In this document: positions 26,399 to 35,484 of the stretch, piece after piece
Numbering within the stretch: position 1 is the first letter of the stretch
Layout: every line of letters begins with the position of its first letter
Assembly: GCA_038257155.1 (NCBI GenBank)
Contig: JBBSJP010000029.1
Coordinates: 1 to 53,615, forward strand
Reading direction: 5' to 3'
Source: JANJTY01 sp038257155
GTDB lineage: Bacteria; Pseudomonadota; Gammaproteobacteria; Xanthomonadales; Xanthomonadaceae
DNA length: 53,615 nucleotides
Position numbers and translations under genes: made by a program
The notes under the pieces: model-generated
The model's input: the letters and a program-made list of their open reading frames with translations, nothing else
Databases searched by the model: none
What the model was told of the DNA's origin: nothing

Positions 26399-26437
26399 AT
26401 ATCGTAAAACGATGCTAAGCGCATCGATAAACGATAT
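26399..26437. promoter_or_regulatory. Double ATCG..CGAT operator upstream of DUF2975/Xre operon
   Basis: ATCGTAAAACGAT and ATCGATAAACGAT, each itself close to a palindrome, are centred about 22 bp (two helical turns) apart. Together they form a larger inverted repeat with 17-nt arms (26399-26415 and 26421-26437, 14 matches). They sit 17 nt upstream of the DUF2975 start codon. Confidence 0.65.
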
Positions 26438-26530
26438 GCAACCCTGCCGGAGGTCATGCGCACCCATCAATACTGCGCACGAACCGGGTTTCGCCCGGTG
26501 CGCCGCTGCCCACGCCACATTCCGGGCAGA

Positions 26531-29179
26531 TCAGCGCGTGGCGCGATCAATCACCTCAAGGTTGGCCTGCACGCGGCGGGTTTCCGAGTGGTCGCTTCCG
26601 AATACCTTGGTGTAGATCGCCACTACTTGGCGTTGCTGGGCGAGGGCATCATCACGACGCCCCAGGGCCATGAGCGCGGTGGCAGCGGCTGCTTTCGCCT
26701 GTGCCGCTTCGGTGGTGTCGATCCAGCCGTGCTCGCGCATGCGCACCAGCACCGCCTCGGCCTCGGACAAGGCGGCCTGCGCCTCGTCGCGGCGCACCGG
26801 AGAGGCCTTCGACGCGAGTTCCGCTCTCAACATTGCGTGATTCGCGCTCACCACCATGCACAGCGGCTGGTCCTGGCCGGGCACCGCGCAGACTTTCAGG
26901 GCTTCGTCAAACGCCTGCAGCGCTTGATTGGCCCTGCCTGCGCGACGCTGCGCCAGGCCCAGATAGCGCCAGGCGTCCACGATCTCCGCGCTTCCCAGTT
27001 CGGCATACATCAGGCGCGCGGCTTCGAGCGCCGCGATACCGGTCTCGACGTCGCCGTTCGCCACATGGTCCCAGCCGAGATCGGCAAGCGCGCCAGCAGT
27101 CCAGGCATGTGCGTCCGGGAAGGACGCTCGCGCGATGTGTACGGCACGCTCGAGCGTGGCTGTCACCTCGGCCCGGCGTCCCTGCTGGTCGAGCACCATT
27201 GCCAGGCTCGACAGGGTGACGAGTTGGGCGGCGCCATCGGGGTGGGACGCACCTGCGCTCAGCGCCAGCGATTCGCGCAAAGGCGCCTCCGCTTCGTCGA
27301 AGCGTTTGAGTTCCAGCAGCATGGTGCCGATGCCATGCAGGGTCGATGCGAGCTGGGTCGCGTCGGCGCCGTGTGCCCGCTGCAGGACCAGTGCTTCGCG
27401 GAATCCGGCCAGCGCCTCCTGGGTCTGGCCCTGCATGCCTTTCAGCCCTGAGGATGCCCCCAGTACGGTCGCCAGCAAGAGTGGATTGCTGTCCTTGTGG
27501 ATTCGCATGATGGCAAGTGCACGCTCAACCAGGCTCGCCGCTGCCGCGGAATCGCCTTCGTAGTGCTTGATTACAGCCAGGTTCTGCAAGGTTTCGGCCA
27601 CGACGGGATGGTCCGCGCCGTAACGGTGCTCGGCTTGTGCCAGGGCCGGTTCGAGTAATGCGCGGGCCTCTGCGAAACGACCCTGGTTGGAGCGGATTTC
27701 GCCGAAGTCGTCGAGCAGGTCGATGCGCAGTGTCGGGTCATCGTCGAGCGAGGTCTGCACGCGCTCGATGGCCGCCGCAAAGGATTGCTCCAGGGTCGGC
27801 GCCTCGCCGCCACCTCGGATCGGATCGGCAGCGGTAAAGATTGCCATCATGAAAGCCTTGACCCGCTGCACCCGTTCCGCCGTTTCGTGAGCGATCTGTG
27901 CCTGCTGCTCGGCACGCCGTGCCTCAGCCGCAGCGAACTCGGCGCTGCGGCGCGCGCGGTCGGCCTGCCAGAGCGACATGGCCAGCCCCAGGACCAGACT
28001 CAGCACGGCCAGCGCCGCCGCCGTAACCGCGCCGCGATGCCGACGCGCGAACTTGCTCATGCGGTAGCCCAGAGCGTCTGGTCGTGCCCGCACCGGATGG
28101 CCTTCGCGGAAGCGGCGCAGGTCCTCGGCCAGGGCGAGCGCGCCGGGATAGCGCCGCTCTGGTTCGCGCCGCAGCGCCGTCAGCACGATCTGGTCCAGAT
28201 CGCCGCGCAGGCGGCGCGGCCATTCTCGCGCCGCAAGTACCGGATCAAGTGTGGCTGCCGCGCCGATACTGCGCTGGCTGGGCAACTCAATGGTTTCATC
28301 CAGGATGCGCTGCACCAGCACCCCGCTGCCGCCGGTACGCCGGCTACCGGGCAGGGTGCCAGTGAGCAGCTCGTACAACAACAACCCGAGGGCGAACACG
28401 TCGGTCGCGGTGGAGATCGGCTCGCCCAGAGCCTGTTCGGGTGCGGCATAGGCCGGCGACAGTGGGTTGTCCATCGTCTGTTCGCCGCGTGCGTCATCGA
28501 TTGACTTGGCGATGCCAAAGTCGAGAAGGCGCGGGCGACCTGCCGCGTCCACCAGTACGTTGGATGGCTTGATATCACGATGCACCAGCAAGCGGCGATG
28601 GGCATAGTCCGCTGCTTCACACAGCTGTTCGATCAGCCGCAGGCGTGCGTCGAGGCCCAGGCCATGCGAGCGAACATACTGCAGCAAAGGCTCGCCTTCG
28701 ACGTATTCGGTGGCAATGAAGGGCTCATTCTCCGGGGTCATGCCGGCATCGATCAGGCGCGCGATGCCAGGGTGCTCAAGTCGCGCCAGCGCATCGCGCT
28801 CACTGTTGAACAGTCGGGTCAGGCGATCATCGAACGGCACCCGCATGAACTTCAGCGCAACTTGCTGCACGCTGCCGCCGAGCGTGCGCTGCGCCAGCCA
28901 TACGCTGCCCATGCCGCCGCTGCCGAGCTCGCCCAACACCAGGTAGGGACCGAAGCAATCGCCGCTGCGGTCACGCGCGCGAGGTTCGGCAATGCTGACT
29001 GCGGTCTGGTCTGCCACTTCACGCGCCAGCAATGGACTGTCACTGGCGTCGGCCTTCAACATCGCCCGCAGCTGCGCCGCGAGCGTCGTGTCGTCTTGTT
29101 CTATTTCGACAAGGCGCGCCATGCGGGCTTCTGGTTCCAGGTCGCAGAGTTGGTCGAACAGGTCCAGCAGTGTGCTCAT
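26531..29179 (-). CDS. Ser/Thr protein kinase with TPR region
   Basis: An 882-residue protein. The kinase domain (about 78-350) has the glycine loop GSGGMG at 86-91, ATP-binding Lys at 100, HRDIKPSN with the catalytic Asp at 182, and DFG with Asp at 200. A membrane helix (364-384) separates it from about 480 residues of TPR-like helices on the outer side. The kinase is therefore cytoplasmic and the TPR part probably periplasmic. GGAGGG before ATG 29179 decides the start. It follows an ECF sigma gene. In known pairs of this kind (PknT-EcfP in Vibrio, PknS-EcfK in Xanthomonas) the kinase switches the sigma factor on by phosphorylation. Confidence 0.9.
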   Translation of the reverse strand: MSTLLDLFDQLCDLEPEARMARLVEIEQDDTTLAAQLRAMLKADASDSPLLAREVADQTAVSIAEPRARDRSGDCFGPYLVLGELGSGGMGSVWLAQRTLGGSVQQVALKFMRVPFDDRLTRLFNSERDALARLEHPGIARLIDAGMTPENEPFIATEYVEGEPLLQYVRSHGLGLDARLRLIEQLCEAADYAHRRLLVHRDIKPSNVLVDAAGRPRLLDFGIAKSIDDARGEQTMDNPLSPAYAAPEQALGEPISTATDVFALGLLLYELLTGTLPGSRRTGGSGVLVQRILDETIELPSQRSIGAAATLDPVLAAREWPRRLRGDLDQIVLTALRREPERRYPGALALAEDLRRFREGHPVRARPDALGYRMSKFARRHRGAVTAAALAVLSLVLGLAMSLWQADRARRSAEFAAAEARRAEQQAQIAHETAERVQRVKAFMMAIFTAADPIRGGGEAPTLEQSFAAAIERVQTSLDDDPTLRIDLLDDFGEIRSNQGRFAEARALLEPALAQAEHRYGADHPVVAETLQNLAVIKHYEGDSAAAASLVERALAIMRIHKDSNPLLLATVLGASSGLKGMQGQTQEALAGFREALVLQRAHGADATQLASTLHGIGTMLLELKRFDEAEAPLRESLALSAGASHPDGAAQLVTLSSLAMVLDQQGRRAEVTATLERAVHIARASFPDAHAWTAGALADLGWDHVANGDVETGIAALEAARLMYAELGSAEIVDAWRYLGLAQRRAGRANQALQAFDEALKVCAVPGQDQPLCMVVSANHAMLRAELASKASPVRRDEAQAALSEAEAVLVRMREHGWIDTTEAAQAKAAAATALMALGRRDDALAQQRQVVAIYTKVFGSDHSETRRVQANLEVIDRATR

Positions 29180-29300
29180 GCCCGCCCTCCGGCGTCGGGA
29201 TCGGCGGCGAGCATCGAGCTGATACGGGGAGGCTGCGGGGGTGTGCTGCAAGCTGCCCGCGGCGCGTCAGCGCACGCGCTGCGCGCGCACCGACGAATCG

Positions 29301-29846
29301 TCATGCGAGTTCCGAAATCAGCAGCGCACGCGCCTGGCGCCAGTAGCGCTTGACCGAGCGTTCCGACACGCCGAGCGCCTCGGCCAATTCGTCGACCTCG
29401 AGCCCGCCAAATACCTTCAGCTCGACCAGGGTTGCGAGGCGAGCGTCGACACTGCGCAGCCTTTCGATGGCGGCATCCACACGCAGCAGCGCGGCCGGGT
29501 CGTCGACCTGGGCGGCATTGATGCGTTCGTCCAGGGTCACGGCCACCTGGCCGCTGCCGCGCTTCTGTGCATTCGCGGCGCGCGCGCGACCGATCACGAT
29601 CTGGCGCATGGCGGTTGCAGCGACGGCGAAGAAATGGTGCCGGTCCACAAGAGGCAAGTTGCCGGGTAGGGCCATGCGCAGATAGGCCTCGTGCACCAGC
29701 GACGTGGTCTGCGCCACGCGCTGCGCACCACGCTGCTGGCCGCTCGCCATTGCGTGCAGGCGTTCGTACACCAGGGAATACAGGGACTGGCCCGCCGCGG
29801 CGTCGCCGGCGCGTGCCTGCTGCAGCAGCTGCGTTATCTCGAGCAT
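29301..29846 (-). CDS. ECF sigma factor of the kinase-associated type
   Basis: A 181-residue ECF sigma factor. Region 2 is ARAGDAAAGQSLYSLVYERL ... TTSLVHEAYLRM, and region 4 is LVELKVFGGLEVDELAEALGVSERSVKRYW. The usual acidic DAED stretch of region 2.2 is replaced by TTSLVHEA, as in ECF43-type factors that need phosphorylation of a nearby Thr to bind core RNA polymerase (family knowledge). No anti-sigma gene is next to it; a Ser/Thr kinase gene follows 121 nt downstream. ATG 29846 was chosen over the upstream open frame because it matches the usual family length. Confidence 0.9.
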   Translation of the reverse strand: MLEITQLLQQARAGDAAAGQSLYSLVYERLHAMASGQQRGAQRVAQTTSLVHEAYLRMALPGNLPLVDRHHFFAVAATAMRQIVIGRARAANAQKRGSGQVAVTLDERINAAQVDDPAALLRVDAAIERLRSVDARLATLVELKVFGGLEVDELAEALGVSERSVKRYWRQARALLISELA

Positions 29847-29919
29847 GGGCGGACTTTCCCATGCGCCCTGCAACCGTGCAACCGGCGACCCGAAGCCGTC
29901 GTCGACGCCCGGGCCGCTT

Positions 29920-29964
29920 GCCACGTTTGCACGTGGCTTGCGGCCGCTTCGCAGCAAACGTGGC
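29920..29964 (-). promoter_or_regulatory. Mutually exclusive hairpins between FG-GAP gene and sigma gene
   Basis: GCAAACGTGGC (29954-29964) is the exact complement of GCCACGTTTGC (29920-29930). The latter can instead pair part of itself with ACGTGGC (29931-29937) to make a local 7-bp hairpin with a TTGC loop. The structure starts 2 nt after the FG-GAP stop and lies 74 nt before the sigma factor start. It may be an attenuator or a terminator. Confidence 0.5.
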
Positions 29965-29965
29965 G

Positions 29966-32437
29966 CTATTCGAAGCCATCGGCGAACAGCTCCGGGGCGG
30001 GTGGGGCCAGTACGTGCACAGCACCCTCATACTCGAAGTCCCGGGTCTCGTAGGGCGCGCTGACGAACAGCGTGCCGTCCCCGCCGATCGCAACCTCGCT
30101 GCCAAACCAGACGCCCGCCTGCGCTTGCGGGGCCGTCAGCTTCTGCCGCTGCGACCAGGTGCCGGCGCTGCGTTGGTAAAGATAGACCGCGCCCTGTTCG
30201 GGCTCGGTGATGGTATGCCGATGGGCACCGAAGGCGATGAGATCGCCACGAACGTCCACGGAATTCACGATCGCTGTGGCGTCGAGATCAGGCGCGATCA
30301 GCGCAGTTTCCGGCAGGAAGCCGTCGCCAGATCGGCGCCGCACCACAACCGGATAGTTGGGGGCGTGGCTGGCGATGGCCAACACGCCCTGGTCGGCGGC
30401 GAGATCGAAGCCATAGCCCTGCACCGAGCCCGAGCCGCTGCTGCCGGCCGTGATGTTCCAGTTGCCGTTGGTGTCGCGCAGATACGCGTAAACCGATCCC
30501 ACGCCCATTTCATGTGCGGGGCCAGCCGTGGCAGGCATGCCGATGATCGCGAGCTCCCCATCCCAGGCGCCGGCGCCCATGCGCGGCGCATCGGTGATCA
30601 CTTCGGAGGTCCAACTGCCGTCGGGCGCGCGGGTGTAAAGCGCGGTGCCGAGATCGAGACCGATGCCTTCACTCACAGGACAAATGCCGCCGATCAGGGC
30701 GCGCGTACCGTCAAAGGCGATGCGCCGCCCGAAGCTGCCGCGCTGCGGCGACGTACTGGCGCAGCGGCTGTTCAACACGGCTTCAAGCGTCCACGTGCCG
30801 AACGCGTGGCGATAGGCGTAGACGATGCCGCGGTCGTCGATGCCGCCGCCAGCCACGCCCGGCGCGCCGATCAGGGCGAGGTCACCATGCACCTCCACGG
30901 CGCTGCCGAACAGGTCTCCACCGAGCCCGGCAGGCGACTGCAGCCGCATCTCCTCGGCAAAGTGACCATCGCCCTGGCGACGGAAAAGATAGGCGGCACC
31001 GACGTAAGGCTGGCTGCCGACCGACTCGAACGGCGCGCCGACCACCAGCACGTCGCCCTGGGTGGCGAGACTGCTGCCAAATGCAGCGGAATACAGCCCC
31101 TGACCCAGATCGAACACGCGCTGCAGCGGTGGAAAGGGTGGCGCAGGACCATCCCCATCGCTCAGTAACACGATGCCCTGATCGTCATTGAGCGAATACA
31201 TCTCGGCGCGCGGCACCCCTATCAGCACGGTGGGACCATCGCGGTCGATCGCGACCACTTCGCCCACGCGATCCTGCATCGCGGGTTGCGGATCGTTGCG
31301 CCGCACCAGGGTGGCACTGGCGAAGTTTGAGGTAAACGCCGCGCCGTAGACCGCGCCGGCCTGGATCAGATCATCGCCGAGGCGATAGGCATCGGCGCCA
31401 ATGGCAGCAAACTGCCCATCCATCGCCAGCGCACTGCCGAAGCGCTGGAAGGGCTCGCCGCCGGCGTCGTTGAGCCGCAGCGACTGCGACCACGCGCTGT
31501 TGCCGCGGGTGTAGCCATAGACCGCACCGGCGGAATTGTCTTCGCGCGGCGCGCCCACCAGGATGCGATCCGGCACCGCGGTGTCGAGCCCGCTGATGGC
31601 CACCGCATGGCCGAAATGTGCGGTCGACTGTGGTGTGGCCGAGGTGAAGCGGTTGACCTGGTTCCAGGTGTCCTGGGTGAGTTCGAACACGTAGGCGGCG
31701 CCGGCATCCGTGCGCAGTTGCCCGGCCACGTCGATGTCCTCACGCGGCGCGCCGACCACGACCGCACCTGCAACGATGGCAACCGAGGCACCAAAGCGCG
31801 CACCCGCCTGGACCGGCGAGGGGTCCAGGAACTGACGCGACCACCCGCCGCTGTTGTTCCGACGCCTCACTATCGCCATGCCAGCATCTGACACGCCATC
31901 GCCGGGCACGCCGTAGACGATGATGCCGGTTTCGGCGTCGAGGGCAACGCGCGACCCGTCCACGTCATCGGCGTCGGTGAACGAGAGTGGGGAATGCCAG
32001 CCTTCGGGCGTCAGCTCGAAGATCGCAACGTTGCCCGATCCGCCGCTGGCGCCCAGGGTCGAGACCAGCAGCAGGTTTCCGCTCAAGGCTATGTCAACCA
32101 GTTGGCGGCCCTCGCGCGTGAAGGTGAGATCCGGCTCGGGTTGCCAGATTCGTCCCACCCGCACCCAGGTACGCAGCGTGGTCGAAGCGCGGAACTCGGG
32201 TGCATCGGCGACGACCGCCAGGTCGCCATCCAGCGCCACGCGCGCGCCGTGGCGCAGTCCCGGCTGACCCTCACCCAGCGTGCTGGCCTGCAAGGTCTGC
32301 TGGACAAGATAGTCCTGCGCGGCAAGTTCGCTGCCAGCGGCTGCCAACAGCAGCAGCCAGAGGTGCATCAACCACGCCACGCTGCGTGGGGCGACGCCAA
32401 TCGGGGATTGAACAGTGCGGGGCGATGTTGAATGCAT
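29966..32437 (-). CDS. Secreted FG-GAP beta-propeller protein, D-G-F-E tail
   Basis: An 823-residue protein. After a cytoplasmic stretch comes a signal-like helix (VAWLMHLWLLLLAAAGSELAA). The rest is made of FG-GAP/integrin-like repeats of about 55 residues with the core FG..VA..G....VGAP; I count 14, enough for two seven-bladed propellers. It ends PAPELFADGFE, the tail found in other secreted proteins here. Ligand and partners are unknown. GGAGAAGG precedes ATG 32437. It is the gene directly upstream of the ECF sigma/kinase pair on the same strand, so it may share their transcript or be a target. Confidence 0.82.
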   Translation of the reverse strand: MHSTSPRTVQSPIGVAPRSVAWLMHLWLLLLAAAGSELAAQDYLVQQTLQASTLGEGQPGLRHGARVALDGDLAVVADAPEFRASTTLRTWVRVGRIWQPEPDLTFTREGRQLVDIALSGNLLLVSTLGASGGSGNVAIFELTPEGWHSPLSFTDADDVDGSRVALDAETGIIVYGVPGDGVSDAGMAIVRRRNNSGGWSRQFLDPSPVQAGARFGASVAIVAGAVVVGAPREDIDVAGQLRTDAGAAYVFELTQDTWNQVNRFTSATPQSTAHFGHAVAISGLDTAVPDRILVGAPREDNSAGAVYGYTRGNSAWSQSLRLNDAGGEPFQRFGSALAMDGQFAAIGADAYRLGDDLIQAGAVYGAAFTSNFASATLVRRNDPQPAMQDRVGEVVAIDRDGPTVLIGVPRAEMYSLNDDQGIVLLSDGDGPAPPFPPLQRVFDLGQGLYSAAFGSSLATQGDVLVVGAPFESVGSQPYVGAAYLFRRQGDGHFAEEMRLQSPAGLGGDLFGSAVEVHGDLALIGAPGVAGGGIDDRGIVYAYRHAFGTWTLEAVLNSRCASTSPQRGSFGRRIAFDGTRALIGGICPVSEGIGLDLGTALYTRAPDGSWTSEVITDAPRMGAGAWDGELAIIGMPATAGPAHEMGVGSVYAYLRDTNGNWNITAGSSGSGSVQGYGFDLAADQGVLAIASHAPNYPVVVRRRSGDGFLPETALIAPDLDATAIVNSVDVRGDLIAFGAHRHTITEPEQGAVYLYQRSAGTWSQRQKLTAPQAQAGVWFGSEVAIGGDGTLFVSAPYETRDFEYEGAVHVLAPPAPELFADGFE

Positions 32438-32616
32438 GCTTGCCTTCTCCGTGTCGCCTGAAGCCAACGCAGAAGGAAGTACCGACGGGCCAGGCCAACA
32501 GAAAAACCTCGCGTCGGATCAGCTGGAGGTCGAAGTTCGAACCGCATCCGGTCCGGTTGCACGCCCCGCCAGGCAGAGCGTGGCGACGTGAGCCGCGTCA
32601 GCGGGCAGGAAACTGG

Positions 32617-33378
32617 TCATCGCGGTGCGCCTTCTGCGAACTCTGGCGTCCGGGCACCGGCACGGTCGTTCGGCAGACCACGCGCATTGCTTGTTCGCCG
32701 AGCGGCCTTTGCCGCATGACTGTTGAGGGCCAAGGCATCGCGTGCAAGAAAGGCCCTGACAACCCAGTAGAGCAGGGTAAGCGTCACCAGCAGCACTGGC
32801 AGCGTCAGCACGCCCGACGCGCGCACGGCGGCCGGTAACTCGTCCGCCTGACCAAGGAAGAAAGACATCGTCGCGATCCACATGGCGTAGCCCATGCGCC
32901 ACAGGTGGCGTGCCAAGCGGTGCTTGCCCTGCAGCCGACCGACCAGCAACAAGCGCGCGTCGAGCAGACCGGCAACGCTACCGACCGTGCCGAACATGAA
33001 ATAGGCGAAGGCCGGAATCTCGTCGATGGCGCCGTTGGGCATCGCCAGCGCACGCATGCCGAGCAGCAGGCCACTGGCACCAACTACCAGAGCAACCAGC
33101 ATCAAGCCCGCCAGCATGGCGCGCACGTCCTGGACTGGACGCGCCACCGCCAGTACACCCGTCACCACCAGGTAGAAGGTCAGGCTGCCGGCGAGCACGT
33201 TGCCGATGTTCGGTCGAAGGTATGCGGCCATCACCACGGCGCTGGCGGTCATCACCAGCATCGCCAACGCGAACACCCGACCACCTCGGCGGTGCAGAGG
33301 CGAGCCTTTGGTTGCGATCAGTGCCAGCGCGCCGGCAAGCAACGCGACGAGGCCAGCAACCACGTGGATCCAAAGCAT
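32617..33378 (-). CDS. Membrane protein, DUF2306-like, copy 2
   Basis: A 253-residue membrane protein, MLWIHVVAGLVALLAGALAL onward, with about seven helices and a basic C-terminal tail. It is a paralogue of the 24922-25614 protein, sharing RHLWRM..A..IAT.SFFLGQ.D.LP and the WIH start. Two ATGs lie 6 nt apart; 33378 is chosen because GGAGG then has a normal 6-nt gap, while it would touch ATG 33384. It is divergent from the LytS-type kinase gene, so it may be controlled by that two-component system. Confidence 0.75.
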   Translation of the reverse strand: MLWIHVVAGLVALLAGALALIATKGSPLHRRGGRVFALAMLVMTASAVVMAAYLRPNIGNVLAGSLTFYLVVTGVLAVARPVQDVRAMLAGLMLVALVVGASGLLLGMRALAMPNGAIDEIPAFAYFMFGTVGSVAGLLDARLLLVGRLQGKHRLARHLWRMGYAMWIATMSFFLGQADELPAAVRASGVLTLPVLLVTLTLLYWVVRAFLARDALALNSHAAKAARRTSNARGLPNDRAGARTPEFAEGAPR

Positions 33379-33631
33379 GTTCATCCTCCGCCTGGCGCGT
33401 TGCGTGACCTCGACTATGACGGTGCTCGGCGGCGGCGTCCGTGGCCATGCGACGAACGACGGCGGCCCGGGCGTGGGCTGCGGCTGGAAGCGACAGGCCG
33501 CGGAAACCCGGGCGCCAGACTGCGTTGGAACGTGCCAACGCCCTTTCCAGCGAGGTGGGCGACGGCTTAGGCTGCAAGCATTCGCGACCGAGACGTGCTG
33601 CGGCTTTCTTGTGACCAACGCACCATCCGCC

Positions 33632-34684
33632 ATGGGAACCCATCCACCGATGTTCGGCTGGCGGCGCCTGCGTGTCGTCATCGTGGCCAGTCTTGCCTTG
33701 GCGGTGCTGGCGCAGCTCACCTGGGAGGGTTCCAATGCCGTGCTGCTGCTGCGCCTGTTCGCTGGCGGTTGCTGCGCACTGCTGGTGTTCGGCCTGTTCG
33801 AGCGCTGGCCGCGGCAGTTGCCGCGTTGGATAGCACGCTGGGCCCTGCAGGTGGCGGGCGTGGCTTTGACCTACCCGTTCGCGATGGCGCTGATCTACTG
33901 GCTCACCACCTTCGGTGACCCCCAGCCGTGGTATCAGGACAAAGCGCGTATGGGTGGCTACAGCCTGCTGACGATGTTCGGCATTCTGTTCGGACCGTGG
34001 ATCGCCGTCGCAGCGCTGCTGCGTCAGATCAAGGACGAGGCGCGCAAGCAGGCGCTGGCCTTCGAACTGGAACGCAGCGAGTTCGAGCGCCGCGAACTGG
34101 ACTCCCGCTTGCGCCTGCTGCAGGCGCAAGTGGAGCCGCACTTCCTGTTCAACACCCTGGCCAATATCCGCGAACTGGTCGAATCCGGCTCGCCGCAGGC
34201 CGCCACGGTGCTCGAACACCTGATCACCTATCTGCGCGCGGCGGTTCCACGCCTCCACGCCACGGCAAATACCTTGGCGCAGGAGTTTGATCTGGCGCGA
34301 GCCTATCTCGAGGTAATGCACATGCGCATGCCAGACCGTCTGCAGTTCGAACTTGACCTTGATCCTGCCGCTGCCACGCTGCAGTGCCCGCCCATGCTGG
34401 TGCTCACCCTGGTGGAGAATGCCGTGCGCCATGGCATTGACCCGACCGTGCAGGGCGGGCGTATCGAGGTGAGTGCCCGCATCGTTGATGATCGCGTGCA
34501 CCTGGTGGTGGCCGATAGCGGCGCGGGCCTGCACGGCGGTGTCGACGGCCTCGGCACCGGGCTTGCCAACCTGCGCGAACGACTGCGTCTGGCTTTCGGC
34601 GAGGCTGCGGAACTGAGCTTGCTCGCGAACACGCCACAGGGTGTGCGCGCCAGCGTCGAATGGCCCCTTGGAAGGGAACATTGA
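33632..34684 (+). CDS. LytS/YehU-type sensor histidine kinase
   Basis: A 350-residue kinase. About four membrane helices (VVIVASLALAVLAQL, LLLRLFAGGCCALLVFGLF, WALQVAGVALTYPFAMALIY, LLTMFGILFGPWIAVAALL) precede a coiled segment and the His_kinase domain LQAQVEPHFLFNTLANIREL, with the phospho-accepting His. The ATP-binding domain shows LVLTLVENAVRHGI (N box) and GTGLANLRERL (G box). There is no separate sensor domain, so the signal is probably sensed in the membrane. The stop overlaps the region of the response-regulator start; the two form one operon. Confidence 0.9.
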   Translation: MGTHPPMFGWRRLRVVIVASLALAVLAQLTWEGSNAVLLLRLFAGGCCALLVFGLFERWPRQLPRWIARWALQVAGVALTYPFAMALIYWLTTFGDPQPWYQDKARMGGYSLLTMFGILFGPWIAVAALLRQIKDEARKQALAFELERSEFERRELDSRLRLLQAQVEPHFLFNTLANIRELVESGSPQAATVLEHLITYLRAAVPRLHATANTLAQEFDLARAYLEVMHMRMPDRLQFELDLDPAAATLQCPPMLVLTLVENAVRHGIDPTVQGGRIEVSARIVDDRVHLVVADSGAGLHGGVDGLGTGLANLRERLRLAFGEAAELSLLANTPQGVRASVEWPLGREH

Positions 34685-34689
34685 ATCGC

Positions 34690-35484
34690 ATGCCCGGCAC
34701 ACTCGCCAAACCTGCCACCGCCTTGCTCGCCGACGACGAGCCGCTGCTGCTGCAGTCGCTGACGCGGCAACTGCGCAGCGCCTGGCCGGCATTGAACATC
34801 GTCGCCTCGGCCCGTCACGGCCGCGAGACGGTCGATCTGTTTGAACAACATCGGCCTGACGTCTGCTTTCTGGATGTGCACATGCCCGGCATGTCCGGGG
34901 TGGAGGCCGCGCAACTCATTGGCAGACGCACGCACCTGGTGTTTGTGACTGCCTATCAGCAGTACGCGGTACAGGCCTTCGAGCAGGGTGCCCTCGACTA
35001 CCTGGTAAAGCCGGTCGAACTACCGCGCCTGGTGGAGACCGTGACGCGGTTGCAGCAGCGCCTGCGCCTGGCGGAGCCAGTCGCCGACAGCGATGCGCTG
35101 CTTGAAGCGCTTGCCGCACGCCTGGAGCGACACACACGGCCGCCGGGCTTGCGCTGGCTGCGGGCTTCTGTCGGAAACAGCGTGCGCCTGATCGCGGTGG
35201 AAGAGGTCGACTACCTGCGCGCCGAAGACAAGTACACCCTGGTTGCTTGGCGTGCCGCTGACGGCCAGCCGACCGAGGCCGTGATCCGCACACCGCTGAA
35301 GGACCTGCTGGCGCAACTGGATCCGGATCTGTTTGTGCAGTCGCACCGTTCTGTCGTGGTGAACCTGCGATCCATCAGCCTGGTCGTACGCGGCGACAAC
35401 GACACCGCCCGCATCCATCTGCGAGACCGGCCCGAGCACCTGCCGGTGAGCCGCAGTTATCTGGCGGCATTCCGGCAGATGTAG
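34690..35484 (+). CDS. LytTR-type response regulator
   Basis: A 264-residue response regulator. The receiver (about 5-120) has the acidic pair ADDE, the phospho-acceptor in CFLDVHMPG, FVTA and the Lys in LVKPVEL. The C-terminal LytTR DNA-binding domain shows VEEVDYLRAEDKYTLVAW, FVQSHRSVVVNLRSI and LPVSRSYLAAF. It pairs with the LytS-type kinase just upstream. A TTG at 34681, closer to the GAAGGGA ribosome-binding site, could also be the start. Targets are unknown; the divergent membrane protein gene is a natural candidate. Confidence 0.92.
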   Translation: MPGTLAKPATALLADDEPLLLQSLTRQLRSAWPALNIVASARHGRETVDLFEQHRPDVCFLDVHMPGMSGVEAAQLIGRRTHLVFVTAYQQYAVQAFEQGALDYLVKPVELPRLVETVTRLQQRLRLAEPVADSDALLEALAARLERHTRPPGLRWLRASVGNSVRLIAVEEVDYLRAEDKYTLVAWRAADGQPTEAVIRTPLKDLLAQLDPDLFVQSHRSVVVNLRSISLVVRGDNDTARIHLRDRPEHLPVSRSYLAAFRQM

